Under the pieces are notes generated by a model. It was not told the DNA's origin and did not search any database. It saw only the letters and a program-made list of their open reading frames with translations. Source: Huiozyma naganishii CBS 8797 (taxonomy: Eukaryota; Ascomycota; Saccharomycetes; Saccharomycetales; Saccharomycetaceae). From it: DNA of 64,000 bases. Numbering within the stretch: position 1 is the first letter of the stretch; every line of letters starts with the position of its first letter. The position numbers and the translations under genes are program-made. Shown here piece by piece: positions 38,325 to 48,047 of the stretch. The stretch is from the NCBI RefSeq assembly GCF_000348985.1, contig NC_035922.1, positions 695,604-759,603 on the forward strand. Reading direction: 5' to 3'.

Positions 38325-40829
38325 TCACCTAAAACTGTGTCGCAGAAATTGCTTGAAACGGTTTATAACTCCACCGGAATATTGCTGATTTTCCACCCAT
38401 TTCATTCTATCTAGTTCTCTGCGGCCGGTATCCATGTCTAATTGGTCTAATCTTTGGATCTTAGAAGTACAAAATATCTTGTACCCTAAGTAGCAAACTC
38501 CACAGATCAACAAACCTCCGTACGCTGAAAAGAAACCTCTTGCGGACCAGAAATGGGTCAAAAAGTTCGGGTATCCCATGAACAGGACAAATATAAAACA
38601 ACCAAACAGCCCAAAAAATGCCAGGTATGGTTGAAATGGCGACCTAAATGGGTATGCCTCGTCATCTCTGGATAAGGAATCCGTCCTTCTGTTCAACGCG
38701 TAGTAAAATCTCAAAAACGACAGATTCATCCCAAACCAAATGATGGACGTACTCGCACTTGACATGTTCGTCAAGATACTAAAGTTATTCTGGGACTGTT
38801 CGTTAACGGCAATATATGCAATAACGCCAAATGATGAGGCAACGAGTACCGCTACGTAAGGCACACCGTACCTGTTACAGAGCTGAAAAATGTACGGAGC
38901 CTTTCTCTGAATAGACATGGCGTACAAAGTTCTCGAGGAGTTGTACAAGGATGATATCGCGGATGTTGCCGTAAAGACTATCAGTAACCCATTGAAGGCT
39001 GACGCAAATGCACACATCCCAAAACTTTGTAGTGCTAAAACCCATGGGCTTGAATACCCGTTTTCTAATGGACCAGATATATGTGACCTGGGGTTGCACG
39101 ATACATCCAACTGCCATTGGGTCCCAACTCCATTACGAGCAGCTTCACTGCGATTCGATGTCGGCTTTGACAAATATGCCAGTAACCGGGGATCTCCGCT
39201 GTATATATTGATACCGACAGTCAAAATGGCGAGAACATAAATTAAAAGTATGCTGGAAAATGTTCTTTTAATGGATGACGGGATAGTTTTTCTTGGATTT
39301 ACAGCTTCACCACTGGCCAAAAATGTCATTTCGACTCCGCTGTATGCAAATGTAGAGATAAGCATCACAGATACAACGGACAAAAATCGTCCCGTTGACC
39401 CACCAATCCCATTTCGGCTCCCGGTGCCTTCATCACGGAGATCATAGGTTGGGCGAAATAGCCCATACGTCAAATTATCAAAAGATTTGGAAGAGTCCCA
39501 AAATCTGAATCCAACCCTGTGATGATCTCTATGCCCATGTCCTGCATTTAAAATAATCATCACCAAGATAATCAATATCGATACGATTAATTTAACCGCC
39601 CCAAAAAAGAATACAACTTCGCCAAGGTAATTCACTTGCAAAAGGTTTGACACAATGGGGAAGGATAAAAATAAGGTAACAAATCCTGATATGACGCTTT
39701 TGTTAAGAAGAGGATGGGAATAATACGTCAGGAAAAAGGTGCTTGAGGCGGCTTCTGCAGGGAAAGCAATTATGCATGAAAATGTGTATGTCCATCCAAT
39801 CGCAAAACCAAATGCATCTTCCACAAAACGAGATGCCAATCCAGAAAACCCGGATGATACTGGGATTAATGTGGATAGCTCCGTGAAGGAAAGAAGAGTT
39901 GCCAGAATCACACAACCTGAAAGACAAAATCCTAACAATGTTCCAAACGGGCCAGCTATCGAGAAAGCTCTTCCAGAGGTTAAAAACAATCCAACACTCA
40001 AACAAGGTCCCACTGAAAGCATTTGAATATGTCGAACGGTCAGCCTTCGCTGGATGTGATATGGTACTCCATTCTGTCTTGTAACAAAATAATTTCGTAT
40101 AGCTCGTTTCAAGTAAGAGTCTCCCGAAGCGGAAACGTTTGGGTAATCAAATGCAGTCGTTGTGGGTTTACGTAATTGATAGGGGACCTGCTCGAAGGGA
40201 TTAGTTTCATCAATAGCCAAATTTCTGTAGCTTGTATGGTCAATAATATGAGTTGAAAAAGTCGATAGCGTACTATCGTTGCTACGGCTCTGACTTTCTT
40301 CTGAATTATTATTCGGTGTGTGCTTGTTGAGGAAGCAACTGGTATCTGGTAAACTTTTGGTGGCTGATTTCGAGCCATTTCCCGCAATATACAAGTTTTC
40401 TAGGGACTCATCATTATGTATTGCTATTGTTCCGGGGTCTTTCCTTTTGAGAGCTGTTTCTATCTTCTCTCTTAAGTCAAACTCACGTTGAACTTTCCGG
40501 TTATAATCCATGAAATCACTAGTAGGAAGATAAGAATCGGTTTTATTGTCTTTTGTCAACATATCTTCAATAGTAATGGACTGTTTTCTACTTGGGTATC
40601 TATTGGAAAGATAGAAGCGCTCATTCCGTACTTCGTCATGATATTCATCAACATTGTGCCATTTTTCTTGGTTGATAATGCCTGTTATCAGACCCGTGTC
40701 TATGCTACTCTTAGTTGTCTGCAGGTCAGAACTCTTCTTCTCATCAGTATCATCATCAAGCAATATACTTCCAGATAAAATAGTAGCTCTACTTGGAAAC
40801 AGATCCTTTGAATGATCCTGTAAGTCCAT
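38325..40829 (-). CDS. SSY1: Amino acid sensor Ssy1 of the SPS complex
   Basis: Ssy1 is the plasma-membrane sensor of external amino acids; with Ptr3 and Ssy5 it triggers Stp1/Stp2 processing. The protein has 834 residues from the ATG at 40829 (S. cerevisiae 852). It combines a hydrophilic cytosolic N-terminal extension of about 260 residues, the mark of Ssy1 versus amino acid permeases, with about 12 membrane segments of the APC/YAT superfamily (from about 265: SVGLFLTSGRAFSIAGPFG). The large extracellular loop between TM7 and TM8, rich in Arg/Asn (SKPTSNRSEAARNG region), is retained. Start choice: only a GTG lies upstream at 40859. Confidence 0.95.
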   Translation of the reverse strand: MDLQDHSKDLFPSRATILSGSILLDDDTDEKKSSDLQTTKSSIDTGLITGIINQEKWHNVDEYHDEVRNERFYLSNRYPSRKQSITIEDMLTKDNKTDSYLPTSDFMDYNRKVQREFDLREKIETALKRKDPGTIAIHNDESLENLYIAGNGSKSATKSLPDTSCFLNKHTPNNNSEESQSRSNDSTLSTFSTHIIDHTSYRNLAIDETNPFEQVPYQLRKPTTTAFDYPNVSASGDSYLKRAIRNYFVTRQNGVPYHIQRRLTVRHIQMLSVGPCLSVGLFLTSGRAFSIAGPFGTLLGFCLSGCVILATLLSFTELSTLIPVSSGFSGLASRFVEDAFGFAIGWTYTFSCIIAFPAEAASSTFFLTYYSHPLLNKSVISGFVTLFLSFPIVSNLLQVNYLGEVVFFFGAVKLIVSILIILVMIILNAGHGHRDHHRVGFRFWDSSKSFDNLTYGLFRPTYDLRDEGTGSRNGIGGSTGRFLSVVSVMLISTFAYSGVEMTFLASGEAVNPRKTIPSSIKRTFSSILLIYVLAILTVGINIYSGDPRLLAYLSKPTSNRSEAARNGVGTQWQLDVSCNPRSHISGPLENGYSSPWVLALQSFGMCAFASAFNGLLIVFTATSAISSLYNSSRTLYAMSIQRKAPYIFQLCNRYGVPYVAVLVASSFGVIAYIAVNEQSQNNFSILTNMSSASTSIIWFGMNLSFLRFYYALNRRTDSLSRDDEAYPFRSPFQPYLAFFGLFGCFIFVLFMGYPNFLTHFWSARGFFSAYGGLLICGVCYLGYKIFCTSKIQRLDQLDMDTGRRELDRMKWVENQQYSGGVINRFKQFLRHSFR

Positions 40830-41272
40830 ATACTTCTCCAACCACACAGTATGCTTCACAGATAAATCACGCTAAGATGCAAAGGTTGCGTTCTCTCAAC
40901 TATATCGGAACGTAAAAAAAAGCAAAATATTAGTATCTTATGTTATCAATCTCAAACAAAGTCAACACTCTTTAATGCGTTCCTTGTCTTTGTCTGCGGT
41001 TCTGCCAAGCACTAAAGTCATCGATGCAACAATCTAGTGATGAACCCTTTTCAATTTTAATGAGAAAAAGAAAAGAAAATGCAGATAGTTTGATGCAAAA
41101 ATTAACATAGAGACCAAGCATGCCCCAAATATTATATTAAGACAGCCATTAAGTGTACAGATAAACTTCTTGTTTCAAAAAGTAAATTACATAACACGTT
41201 ACTTGAGGTTATTATATGCACTGTCAGTTTTAGTTGATCACAGGTATACAGCATACACTTAGGCATTTGCGC
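40830..41272. other. SSY1 promoter / SAC3 3' region
   Basis: A/T-rich, about 440 bases between tandem - strand genes. Nothing recognisable beyond A tracts near 40910-40925 and 41060-41080. Confidence 0.6.
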
Positions 41273-44200
41273 TTACTGTGTATTTTGTATTCTCTTACGA
41301 ACAGTCTGAATTAATCCCTTCAACTCTTGAATATCATGAACTTCATCTTCGGAAGCGGTAGACAGGTTTCTATTCAACTGATTTGATACCGGTAACGGTG
41401 TCTGATAGATAGTAGACGATTTGTCACCTGGAACAAATAAACCATTCGACAAGACCTTTGAATGTCCATGAGTATCGACCGTGGGTGTAGTATGGTATGC
41501 AATCATGGAGGTGGTAGGGACATTGGTACTATGCGAGGGAGTTCTTACCGGCAGTACTTGTTCTATCGCCAATGTTTGATCAGCTTTTTGTACCTTCATG
41601 GCTAAATGAGACGACATCGGGGAACTACCGGGAACTGGGAATCTACCTCCCGACGGCGTTCTGAACTTATTAGTATGCTTTTTTGACTCAGATAATAGAA
41701 CAGGGAGTTTTTTCTTTTTTGCCCTCGGGGATGCCATTATGTGAGATTGAAGACGAGCATACGTATTCTTACTATTTTGATGCTGTCTGTATTTGTCATT
41801 TTCGGATTCTAATATTCTTTTCATCTTTTCGTCGAAGTTCTCCAAGCTACTCAACTCTTGTTTGTGTTGCAACAGAGTGCCTGTTAGTGTTCTCTTCCTC
41901 TGTACAATTTCTTGACATTTGCCGCGAGCTGAAAGTTTGTACTCAAAATCACCAGCCATTCTTCTCAAACCATTCTCCAGTACTTTGTGAGGAGATAAAT
42001 CAGATATACTAACGAAACCGATATTCAACAACACACTGTTAAAACTCCTTTCAATTCGGCTCAATTTCAGGTATTTGCTTATTTTGGAAGAGGCTATAGC
42101 TGTTTTCGATGATTCCCAGTAAATCATGAGCAGATTGAAACAAAACTTAGTGTTCATGGAAACTTTCGTGATAAGCTTGATAAGCTCTTCGCCATCTTTT
42201 TGTAACTTCATTTCTAGATCGAATATGTCAGAATGAGTGACTCCAGTATTGAAAACAATCAATTGTGTGTTTTCCAAGGTTTCAGAATCGTATGAGTTAT
42301 CGATACACTTTACCTCCAAGGCAACATTACGTTCTCGCAGAACTAGGGGGAGTGATGGATCGATTATATTGAACTTGTTTAATACCCACCGATTAGGAAT
42401 AGATGTCCATCTATCCCCATACAGCAAGATACTGAAAGTAACGTTCTGCACTGACGGTGAAACTTTGCTCAGTACAGGAGTCAAGTACATTTCCTTTAAG
42501 TTGTAAGGGTTCCACAATTCATTTTTGTTGTTCAATTGAGTGGAGAAAGCATTTCTCTCGTTATCGACAGGAGAAAACATGACACCTCTCTTCTTGTCTG
42601 AAGATAACAGAAACGAGTTATCCCTATCCTTTCTTGGCGTGTCCCATACTTTTCTCGTTTTACTCCAATTAGGGACACCGAGTTGTTGCTGGACTGATTT
42701 AATTTCCTGTTTTCTTGTTCTTTGCAACTCCCTATGTTTCTTCCGTTCTTCAAAGTGGTTTTTCCATGTTTTAAAGTTTTCCTTGAATAACGTTTGAATC
42801 CGATAATTGTCTGCCTTGCATTCGCCGTAAATTGTGTACATCTTTTCCCGCATAAATGCCTGAAACAGCTCTTCCGACAGCGAGTCGATAACCTTCGTTT
42901 CATTTTGATTTTCTTTCATGCATTGTTTCGTGATACTCGAGCACCGCCCATGAACCACTTCACTGATTATTGTATTAGCAGTTTCTAGCGCAACACTATT
43001 TGGTAATTGCACGGTATCCTCCCCCAAATTACTTTCAGTCTTTACACCTGGCGCAGTTGTTTTAGCACCCGGCTTTTGGATTGTCGAAAAAGACAAGGAA
43101 GACTGTTTGGTTGATATCGATGGAGTGTTTGTCCGAACAGGTTGAGTAGCAGCAAATTGCTCGTTTCTATTATTGTTTAACTTAAAAGTTGGAAACATAG
43201 TATTGCTGGAAGTATTTGTCTGTTTTGGTGGCCCGGTTTCGATTGGTTCCGATGCAGCTGGAAACAGCAACTGTGATTTATCGTTAGGAGTATTTTTGGT
43301 GGTTGTAGTTGGCAAATTTCCAAATTTCTGGGGTGGTACACTGGATGGAAATTGTGCCGGGAGCTGTGTAGCCTTATTTCTAAGGTCGAATATGGGCACT
43401 TTACTGTTCTGGGGTGCAGGTTGGTCGTTTGTGTTAGTGCCCAAAGATTGACCCATGTTTATGATGACAGGTTCTATTCCTAACTCTGGCAGCGAATCGA
43501 GATTTGGTTTACCAGAGTTTATAATTTGTTGGTATGAGAATGCACGCATTTTATCATCTACGCTTTTCAAATAAGTTTGTTTCAGAGGTTGTGTCTCGGG
43601 GAGACGATGAGAGAAATGCGTCAACGATCTAACATCAACAGTTTTGTCAATTAGTTCAATGGAATAGTAATTGCAAAAGTCGGTTAGCTCCTGTTCGTTA
43701 TTGAAGGCCATAATTTCGATCAAATTATCGAAAGGTATCGGCTTGTGTTTCTTGTTCAGCGAGTTCGCAAGTGCTTTCACGGTGTAAAATCTAATCTCAC
43801 CAAGGTAGGTCTGCAAAAATGCACTCATCAAGAAAGGTACTTTTGGTGAAGTGATTAACTGGAAGAATCTTAAATAGAAATTCAGGCAATTTTCAGTCCT
43901 TATGTAACCCCTTTCTTTGAAGTTAGAATTTGACACAATCTTCCTGAAACATAGGGCTAGTTGGACCAAATGGTCTTGAAATATTTCCGTTGGCAGTTCT
44001 TGGATTGTCTGATCGTATTGCGGATCCCGCATTTTACTCAACAAACCGTAAGCTCTGAACTCTGCCTCGTTCGGGCACGACCCCCCATTTGCCCTTACAT
44101 CGTCGTAAATTTCCGCCAACGTTATCAAGGACTTGTGTAATTGTTCCAATTCTTGTTGCAAAGAAAACTCTGAGTTTGTTTTGACCATAATATGCAAAAT

Positions 44201-45106
44201 TAACAAGTGGACTCTCACAATCCGTTCGTTACAGTCAATTGCCTCCGGGCCTGCATAGTTTTGGAAGGTGAAATCTTGTCGTATTGATCTCATTCTGTCC
44301 CAAATGAACCCTTCAGATTTAGGCAGAGTATCGAGAATGTTATTGACAATGTAGTCCATTGTTTTCACAAGTACATGTGGTGGTCTAACATCTGAAGGCA
44401 GTGGAGGTGCAGCTGCTGCCGCTGGTCTAGCAAATACTTTCAAAGCTTTATTTCTCGAAGCCTTTTTATGGTCTGGAGTCTCTTTTTCGTACGAGAAAAC
44501 GGTGTATTCGACGTTTCTCCTTGCTCTCTCGAAAACGGGACACATATCGAGACATGTACCTTGGAACACAATGGCATCGTTCAAGTCCTTGGCGAGGTCC
44601 GCCTTATCGACAAGTCCCTTGCGCTCCATCATCAGCCGCTCCACTTCCCTCATCTTCTTTAGTGTCTCGTACAGTTCATTTAGGTCCTCGATGGACTCCT
44701 CCAATTTCTCCATCTTATGCTGGTTCAATTTATCCCAATGATCCTGAACAAATTTCCTCGGACGCAATTGGGGCTGTTGTGTCAGTAGAAACCGCGGCAA
44801 GGACCGCTCCACATGTTGTAATGGTTTAAACCCGAACGTTGCCGGGTCCGAAACGAGAGGTCCCAGGTTCACGTTTTTGTTGATAGTTGCTTGCTGCTTC
44901 TTCGGTGCGTCTGCAGGGGTAGCATTTACCACTGGTTTTCTCGGCAAGCTGTGGTCCCCCGAGGACACCCCGGTGCGGAACGGGTTGAGTTTCGGCGGCG
45001 AAACACCTCTTTTCCTGGTGTTTTGCCGTTTCTTGAGAAACTTGTTTCCCTTGTCACCCGTGTTGGCATGCCTTGCCCTGTCATTTGACCCTGTTGTGCC
45101 ACTCAT
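41273..45106 (-). CDS. SAC3: mRNA export scaffold Sac3 (TREX-2)
   Basis: Sac3 scaffolds TREX-2 (Thp1, Sem1, Sus1, Cdc31), coupling transcription to export at the nuclear pore. The 1277-residue protein is close to 1301 in S. cerevisiae. It has a basic, Pro/Asn-rich N-terminus (1-115) and the SAC3/GANP domain at about 180-500 (GTCLDMCPVFERARR ... GFIWDRMRSIRQDF ... YAGPEAIDCNERIVRVHLLILH). A disordered Thr/Asn/Pro-rich linker with scattered F motifs runs about 540-715. A charged helical segment at about 720-820 corresponds to the CID that binds Sus1 and Cdc31. A short Ala/Pro run (PAAAAAPPLP, about 224-233) interrupts the GANP domain. Order matches YDR159W. Confidence 0.95.
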   Translation of the reverse strand: MSGTTGSNDRARHANTGDKGNKFLKKRQNTRKRGVSPPKLNPFRTGVSSGDHSLPRKPVVNATPADAPKKQQATINKNVNLGPLVSDPATFGFKPLQHVERSLPRFLLTQQPQLRPRKFVQDHWDKLNQHKMEKLEESIEDLNELYETLKKMREVERLMMERKGLVDKADLAKDLNDAIVFQGTCLDMCPVFERARRNVEYTVFSYEKETPDHKKASRNKALKVFARPAAAAAPPLPSDVRPPHVLVKTMDYIVNNILDTLPKSEGFIWDRMRSIRQDFTFQNYAGPEAIDCNERIVRVHLLILHIMVKTNSEFSLQQELEQLHKSLITLAEIYDDVRANGGSCPNEAEFRAYGLLSKMRDPQYDQTIQELPTEIFQDHLVQLALCFRKIVSNSNFKERGYIRTENCLNFYLRFFQLITSPKVPFLMSAFLQTYLGEIRFYTVKALANSLNKKHKPIPFDNLIEIMAFNNEQELTDFCNYYSIELIDKTVDVRSLTHFSHRLPETQPLKQTYLKSVDDKMRAFSYQQIINSGKPNLDSLPELGIEPVIINMGQSLGTNTNDQPAPQNSKVPIFDLRNKATQLPAQFPSSVPPQKFGNLPTTTTKNTPNDKSQLLFPAASEPIETGPPKQTNTSSNTMFPTFKLNNNRNEQFAATQPVRTNTPSISTKQSSLSFSTIQKPGAKTTAPGVKTESNLGEDTVQLPNSVALETANTIISEVVHGRCSSITKQCMKENQNETKVIDSLSEELFQAFMREKMYTIYGECKADNYRIQTLFKENFKTWKNHFEERKKHRELQRTRKQEIKSVQQQLGVPNWSKTRKVWDTPRKDRDNSFLLSSDKKRGVMFSPVDNERNAFSTQLNNKNELWNPYNLKEMYLTPVLSKVSPSVQNVTFSILLYGDRWTSIPNRWVLNKFNIIDPSLPLVLRERNVALEVKCIDNSYDSETLENTQLIVFNTGVTHSDIFDLEMKLQKDGEELIKLITKVSMNTKFCFNLLMIYWESSKTAIASSKISKYLKLSRIERSFNSVLLNIGFVSISDLSPHKVLENGLRRMAGDFEYKLSARGKCQEIVQRKRTLTGTLLQHKQELSSLENFDEKMKRILESENDKYRQHQNSKNTYARLQSHIMASPRAKKKKLPVLLSESKKHTNKFRTPSGGRFPVPGSSPMSSHLAMKVQKADQTLAIEQVLPVRTPSHSTNVPTTSMIAYHTTPTVDTHGHSKVLSNGLFVPGDKSSTIYQTPLPVSNQLNRNLSTASEDEVHDIQELKGLIQTVRKRIQNTQ

Positions 45107-45566
45107 CCAGGAAACAATTGATCGAGAGTCAATAGCAAAAGGGCAAAGGGAGTGAGTTTGGACGCAGGGCTCAGATTCGAAGGGCTCTTCTTTCTCTACT
45201 CATAGTGTTATAACTTTTGATAAATTGAAATAACTATCTTTTTTTTTAGACCTTTGTAAGAGACAGAACTGAATAAGAATGCAGAGACGAGAAAATGTCG
45301 AACGAGCTGCGGGAGAATGTGGTGTTTGCACCAGATATCTTGCATTAGGAACATCAGGTTCATTAAAATTCTTGTTATTTTTATCTGAATTCTTACGAGA
45401 TCTACCTCGCAGTATCTCGAGCCTGAGATGCTTTATAAAAATTGTAATACATAAAAGTTGTTTCATCTCATTTCATTCCCTCGCCCAGCGCGGCACTGAT
45501 CTCAAACGTCCTGATCAAGGAAACTGCAAAGGGGAGGGAGGGAAACAGAGTGCGTTTGAAGTACGA
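45107..45566. other. SAC3 promoter / HOM2 3' region
   Basis: 460 bases between tandem - strand genes. An 88-codon frame at 45200-45466 (-) shows no family features and is regarded as chance. No other feature seen. Confidence 0.5.
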
Positions 45567-46664
45567 TCAAATGATGTTCTTGGCGGCCAAGATCTCAGCG
45601 ATCAAGACACCGGACCCGGCAGCACCGATGATGGTGTTGTGCGAGAGCACGACCATCTTGAAGTCCAGCACAGGGTCCTCTCTGATTCTGCCAACGGAAA
45701 CACCGTACCCTGCGTCTCTGTTTCTGTCCAGTCTTGGTTGAGGTCTGTCGTTTTGGTCCAAGACGTGGATGGTCTGCTTTGGAGCAGAGTGGCAGCCCAA
45801 TTTGTAGGCGTCACAGACGTAGTCTCTCAGCGTCTGTTTGACGTCTTCGACGGATGGGGCTGGTCTGTTCTTGAACCTCAGCGAGATGCACTCGGTGTGC
45901 CCGTCAGAAACAGCGACTCTGTTACACTGTGCGGATACTTTGATCTCGTCTGGGGTCAACAGTTGGACGTGAGACTTGTCCTCTGCGAGTGGGCCCAAGA
46001 TCTTCTTGGTCTCCCACTCCATCTTGTCCTCCTCACCACCGATGTATGGGATGACGTTGTCCAAGATGTCAATCCCGGGGACACCAGGGGAGAACCCTGC
46101 ACCTGAGATGGCTTGCAACGTAGTTGTAGTCAACATGTCGATGGGCCCGAACTTGTCAACCAATGGTTTCAATGGGGCAACAAGCCCTGCAGTGGAACAG
46201 TTTGAAATGCACACAATGAACCCGGGTTTCGCCTTACCCTCCGCTTTGGCTTTGCTGACGGCGGTCTCCACGATCTCCAAATGTTCAGGGTTGACGATGG
46301 GCACAACTAGTGGCACCTCGGGTTCCCTTCTGTAGTTCTTAGCGTTAGAAACGACAGCAAGCCCGGCCTCTCTGAACTCTTTCTCTATGGGCCCAGCGTA
46401 ATCCGCGTCCAACCCTGAGAAGACGATGTCACAGTCCTTGAAAGCCTCTGCGGAACACTCGCTGACGATGATGTTTTCAGCGGACACGGGCATCAAATCC
46501 GTCTGTTTCCAGTTGGTAGCATCGACGTACTTCTTCCCTGCAGATCGTGAAGAGGCCCCCAGCACTTTCAACTCAAAAGTTGGGTGATTCGACAGCAACA
46601 GGATGAACCGTTGACCGACAGAACCGGTTGCACCTAGAACACCAGCGATCTTTCTCTGAGTCAT
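45567..46664 (-). CDS. HOM2: Aspartate-semialdehyde dehydrogenase Hom2
   Basis: Catalyses NADPH-dependent reduction of aspartyl-4-phosphate to aspartate semialdehyde, the second step towards threonine, methionine and homoserine. The 365-residue length equals S. cerevisiae. Seen: NADP-binding GATGSVGQRF at 11-20, SNCSTAGL with catalytic C156, and the later VSDGHTE block with the catalytic His. Strong codon bias is evident. Gcn4 control is expected from the pathway, but only weak TGACGCA/TGACTG-type half matches are seen upstream. Confidence 0.97.
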   Translation of the reverse strand: MTQRKIAGVLGATGSVGQRFILLLSNHPTFELKVLGASSRSAGKKYVDATNWKQTDLMPVSAENIIVSECSAEAFKDCDIVFSGLDADYAGPIEKEFREAGLAVVSNAKNYRREPEVPLVVPIVNPEHLEIVETAVSKAKAEGKAKPGFIVCISNCSTAGLVAPLKPLVDKFGPIDMLTTTTLQAISGAGFSPGVPGIDILDNVIPYIGGEEDKMEWETKKILGPLAEDKSHVQLLTPDEIKVSAQCNRVAVSDGHTECISLRFKNRPAPSVEDVKQTLRDYVCDAYKLGCHSAPKQTIHVLDQNDRPQPRLDRNRDAGYGVSVGRIREDPVLDFKMVVLSHNTIIGAAGSGVLIAEILAAKNII

Positions 46665-47150
46665 GTTGATAGTCTTTTGATGATATACGATACTACTACT
46701 ACTACAATGTATCTGTAGAGAGCAAGAGAGAGTGATACGTAAAACCTTGAAAGAAGTATGTGTAATATAATACGAACTGTGACTGAAAAGTTTTCAAAAT
46801 CGGAAAAATACAATTGGTCTTCCCAACGCACCCCGGCGACAATCCCAATGGATGAATCATAAGAGCGTTCTCATCTTAGTTCGTCTCTACGTCGATGCGT
46901 CACTGCGTCGTTATTTTCTGCGAAGAGACGGCGAATACCGTTAACGGCCCGCGGGCGTGACCCGGACCCGGCAGAAAAGTGTGTAAATGCCGGAATAGTA
47001 ACCACGGTGTAGACGGGATGTTGCAATGACTACGGCCCAATGCAATACACTATGCTTATGAAGATGGTATATGCTGTATAGTATAGTATAGACGTTCTGT
47101 TGCAGTCTTTTCCTGCAGTTGTACTCTTTTTTTTTCCCCCATGGTTGCTC
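46665..47150. other. HOM2 promoter / RPA14 3' region
   Basis: Contains a GC-rich block with palindromes CCGTTAACGG and GCCCGCGGGC around 46937-46955, GATGCGTCACTG near 46893 (possible weak bZIP site) and T-rich DNA. No gene seen. Confidence 0.55.
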
Positions 47151-47567
47151 TCAGTCCTCATCGGAGAACGTTTTCTTGGTTCCAACGACAGTAGTAGCGC
47201 TTTCCCTTGGTATACTGTTCTCCGCTGTAGGTGGTGGTGTGATGGTCAATGCAGCTGGGGGCAGCCCCTTGAAGTCTCTCTGGATTCTTCTCAGTTGCGA
47301 GACTGCACTTGTCAAGTTAGTGTCCACCGTGATCAAACCTGTCAGGGACGCCACAGACCCAGGGGCCCCATCGGAACCTGCCGTAGCAGCAACACCAGCA
47401 TTTCCTACAGATGTATCCACCACGGCCTCCTTCTCTGTGATGAACGTGTCCAAGAAACTCAGTATCTCATCCTTGGATACATGCTTGGGCTTACCCACCC
47501 TATGGATCGAAACGGGCGTGTTCAGCGTAGTCGGGTAGTTCGACACTTTCCTCTGCCCTTTGAACAT
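47151..47567 (-). CDS. RPA14: RNA polymerase I subunit A14
   Basis: A14 pairs with A43 to form the Pol I stalk. The 138-residue product (S. cerevisiae 137) begins MFKGQRKVSNYPTTLNTPVSIHRV, with the HVSKDEILSFLDTFI and LTSAVSQLRRIQRDFKGLPP blocks of the A14 family. A Gly/Ala/Ser-rich insert lies at about 50-75. The fungus-specific subunit evolves fast, so synteny (YDR156W, between HOM2 and CPR1) adds weight. Upstream PAC (GCGATGAGTT) and RRPE (GAAAATTTTT) elements are as expected for a Pol I gene. A 3'-terminal acidic FSDED tail is present. Confidence 0.92.
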   Translation of the reverse strand: MFKGQRKVSNYPTTLNTPVSIHRVGKPKHVSKDEILSFLDTFITEKEAVVDTSVGNAGVAATAGSDGAPGSVASLTGLITVDTNLTSAVSQLRRIQRDFKGLPPAALTITPPPTAENSIPRESATTVVGTKKTFSDED

Positions 47568-47630
47568 CGCGAACGGCTGTGGTTACGTGGTACACCTGTT
47601 TCGCTCACAGAGATATACATGTGCAGCAGC

Positions 47631-47673
47631 AACTCATCGCTTGACCAGATGCAACTAGAATTATAAAAATTTT
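47631..47673 (-). promoter_or_regulatory. PAC and RRPE pair upstream of RPA14
   Basis: On the - strand, PAC GCGATGAGTT (47631-47640) is 64 bases upstream of the RPA14 ATG, and the RRPE GAAAATTTTT (47664-47673) is 24 bases further out. This pair is the classical ribosome-biogenesis promoter; RRPE is the binding site of Stb3, encoded at 24083-25000. Confidence 0.85.
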
Positions 47674-47681
47674 CGACGCAA

Positions 47682-47726
47682 AGCCCTAACTTGCACCAGA
47701 CGCACCCCCCATCGCCCAAGCCCTAA
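47682..47726 (+). promoter_or_regulatory. Two Tbf1-type sites between RPA14 and CPR1
   Basis: AGCCCTAA at 47682-47689 and again at 47719-47726, in direct orientation. Consensus ARCCCTAA. Confidence 0.5.
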
Positions 47727-47865
47727 GCACCCACACCCACACACCGCACCGCACAGCCGCCCCGCCCCTTTTGGAACAATCTCTGCTTTCCGCAAAGAGA
47801 CACAGAACGCTATGGAACCTTCCATTGTGCCCGCTCCCGTTTTCCTTCTGTGGAAGAGCGTGTGG

Positions 47866-47876
47866 CGGGTAACCCG
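47866..47876. promoter_or_regulatory. Palindromic double Reb1 site upstream of CPR1
   Basis: CGGGTAACCCG contains CGGGTAA on one strand and an overlapping CGGGTTA on the other, 172 bases before the CPR1 ATG. Confidence 0.6.
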
Positions 47877-48016
47877 CCCTCGTGTCTCGAACCCGTTCCC
47901 CTGCTGCAGTATTTAAACGGCGGGTCCCTGACCCCGTTTTTTTGGCAGGGGCCAATTGCATCTGTGGTTGTTCTCCTACTGTCGTTAAACTTCCTGCTGC
48001 AACACCTTGCGTGAAC

Positions 48017-48042
48017 CACACACACACACACACACACACACA
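48017..48042 (+). repeat. (CA)n microsatellite in the CPR1 leader
   Basis: About 13 CA units end six bases before the CPR1 ATG. It probably lies in the 5' untranslated region. Confidence 0.9.
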
Positions 48043-48047
48043 TAGCA

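Larger units (their letters stand above)
47568..48047. other. Divergent RPA14/CPR1 promoter
   Basis: Carries PAC and RRPE on the RPA14 side, two Tbf1-type sites (47682-47689, 47719-47726), a palindromic Reb1 site (47866-47876), TATTTAAA near 47911 and a (CA)n tract (48017-48042) just before the CPR1 ATG. Confidence 0.8.

Noticed and set aside
45200..45466. 88-codon - strand frame between HOM2 and SAC3
   Set aside because: No recognisable similarity or regular coding bias; lies in the SAC3 promoter/HOM2 terminator.
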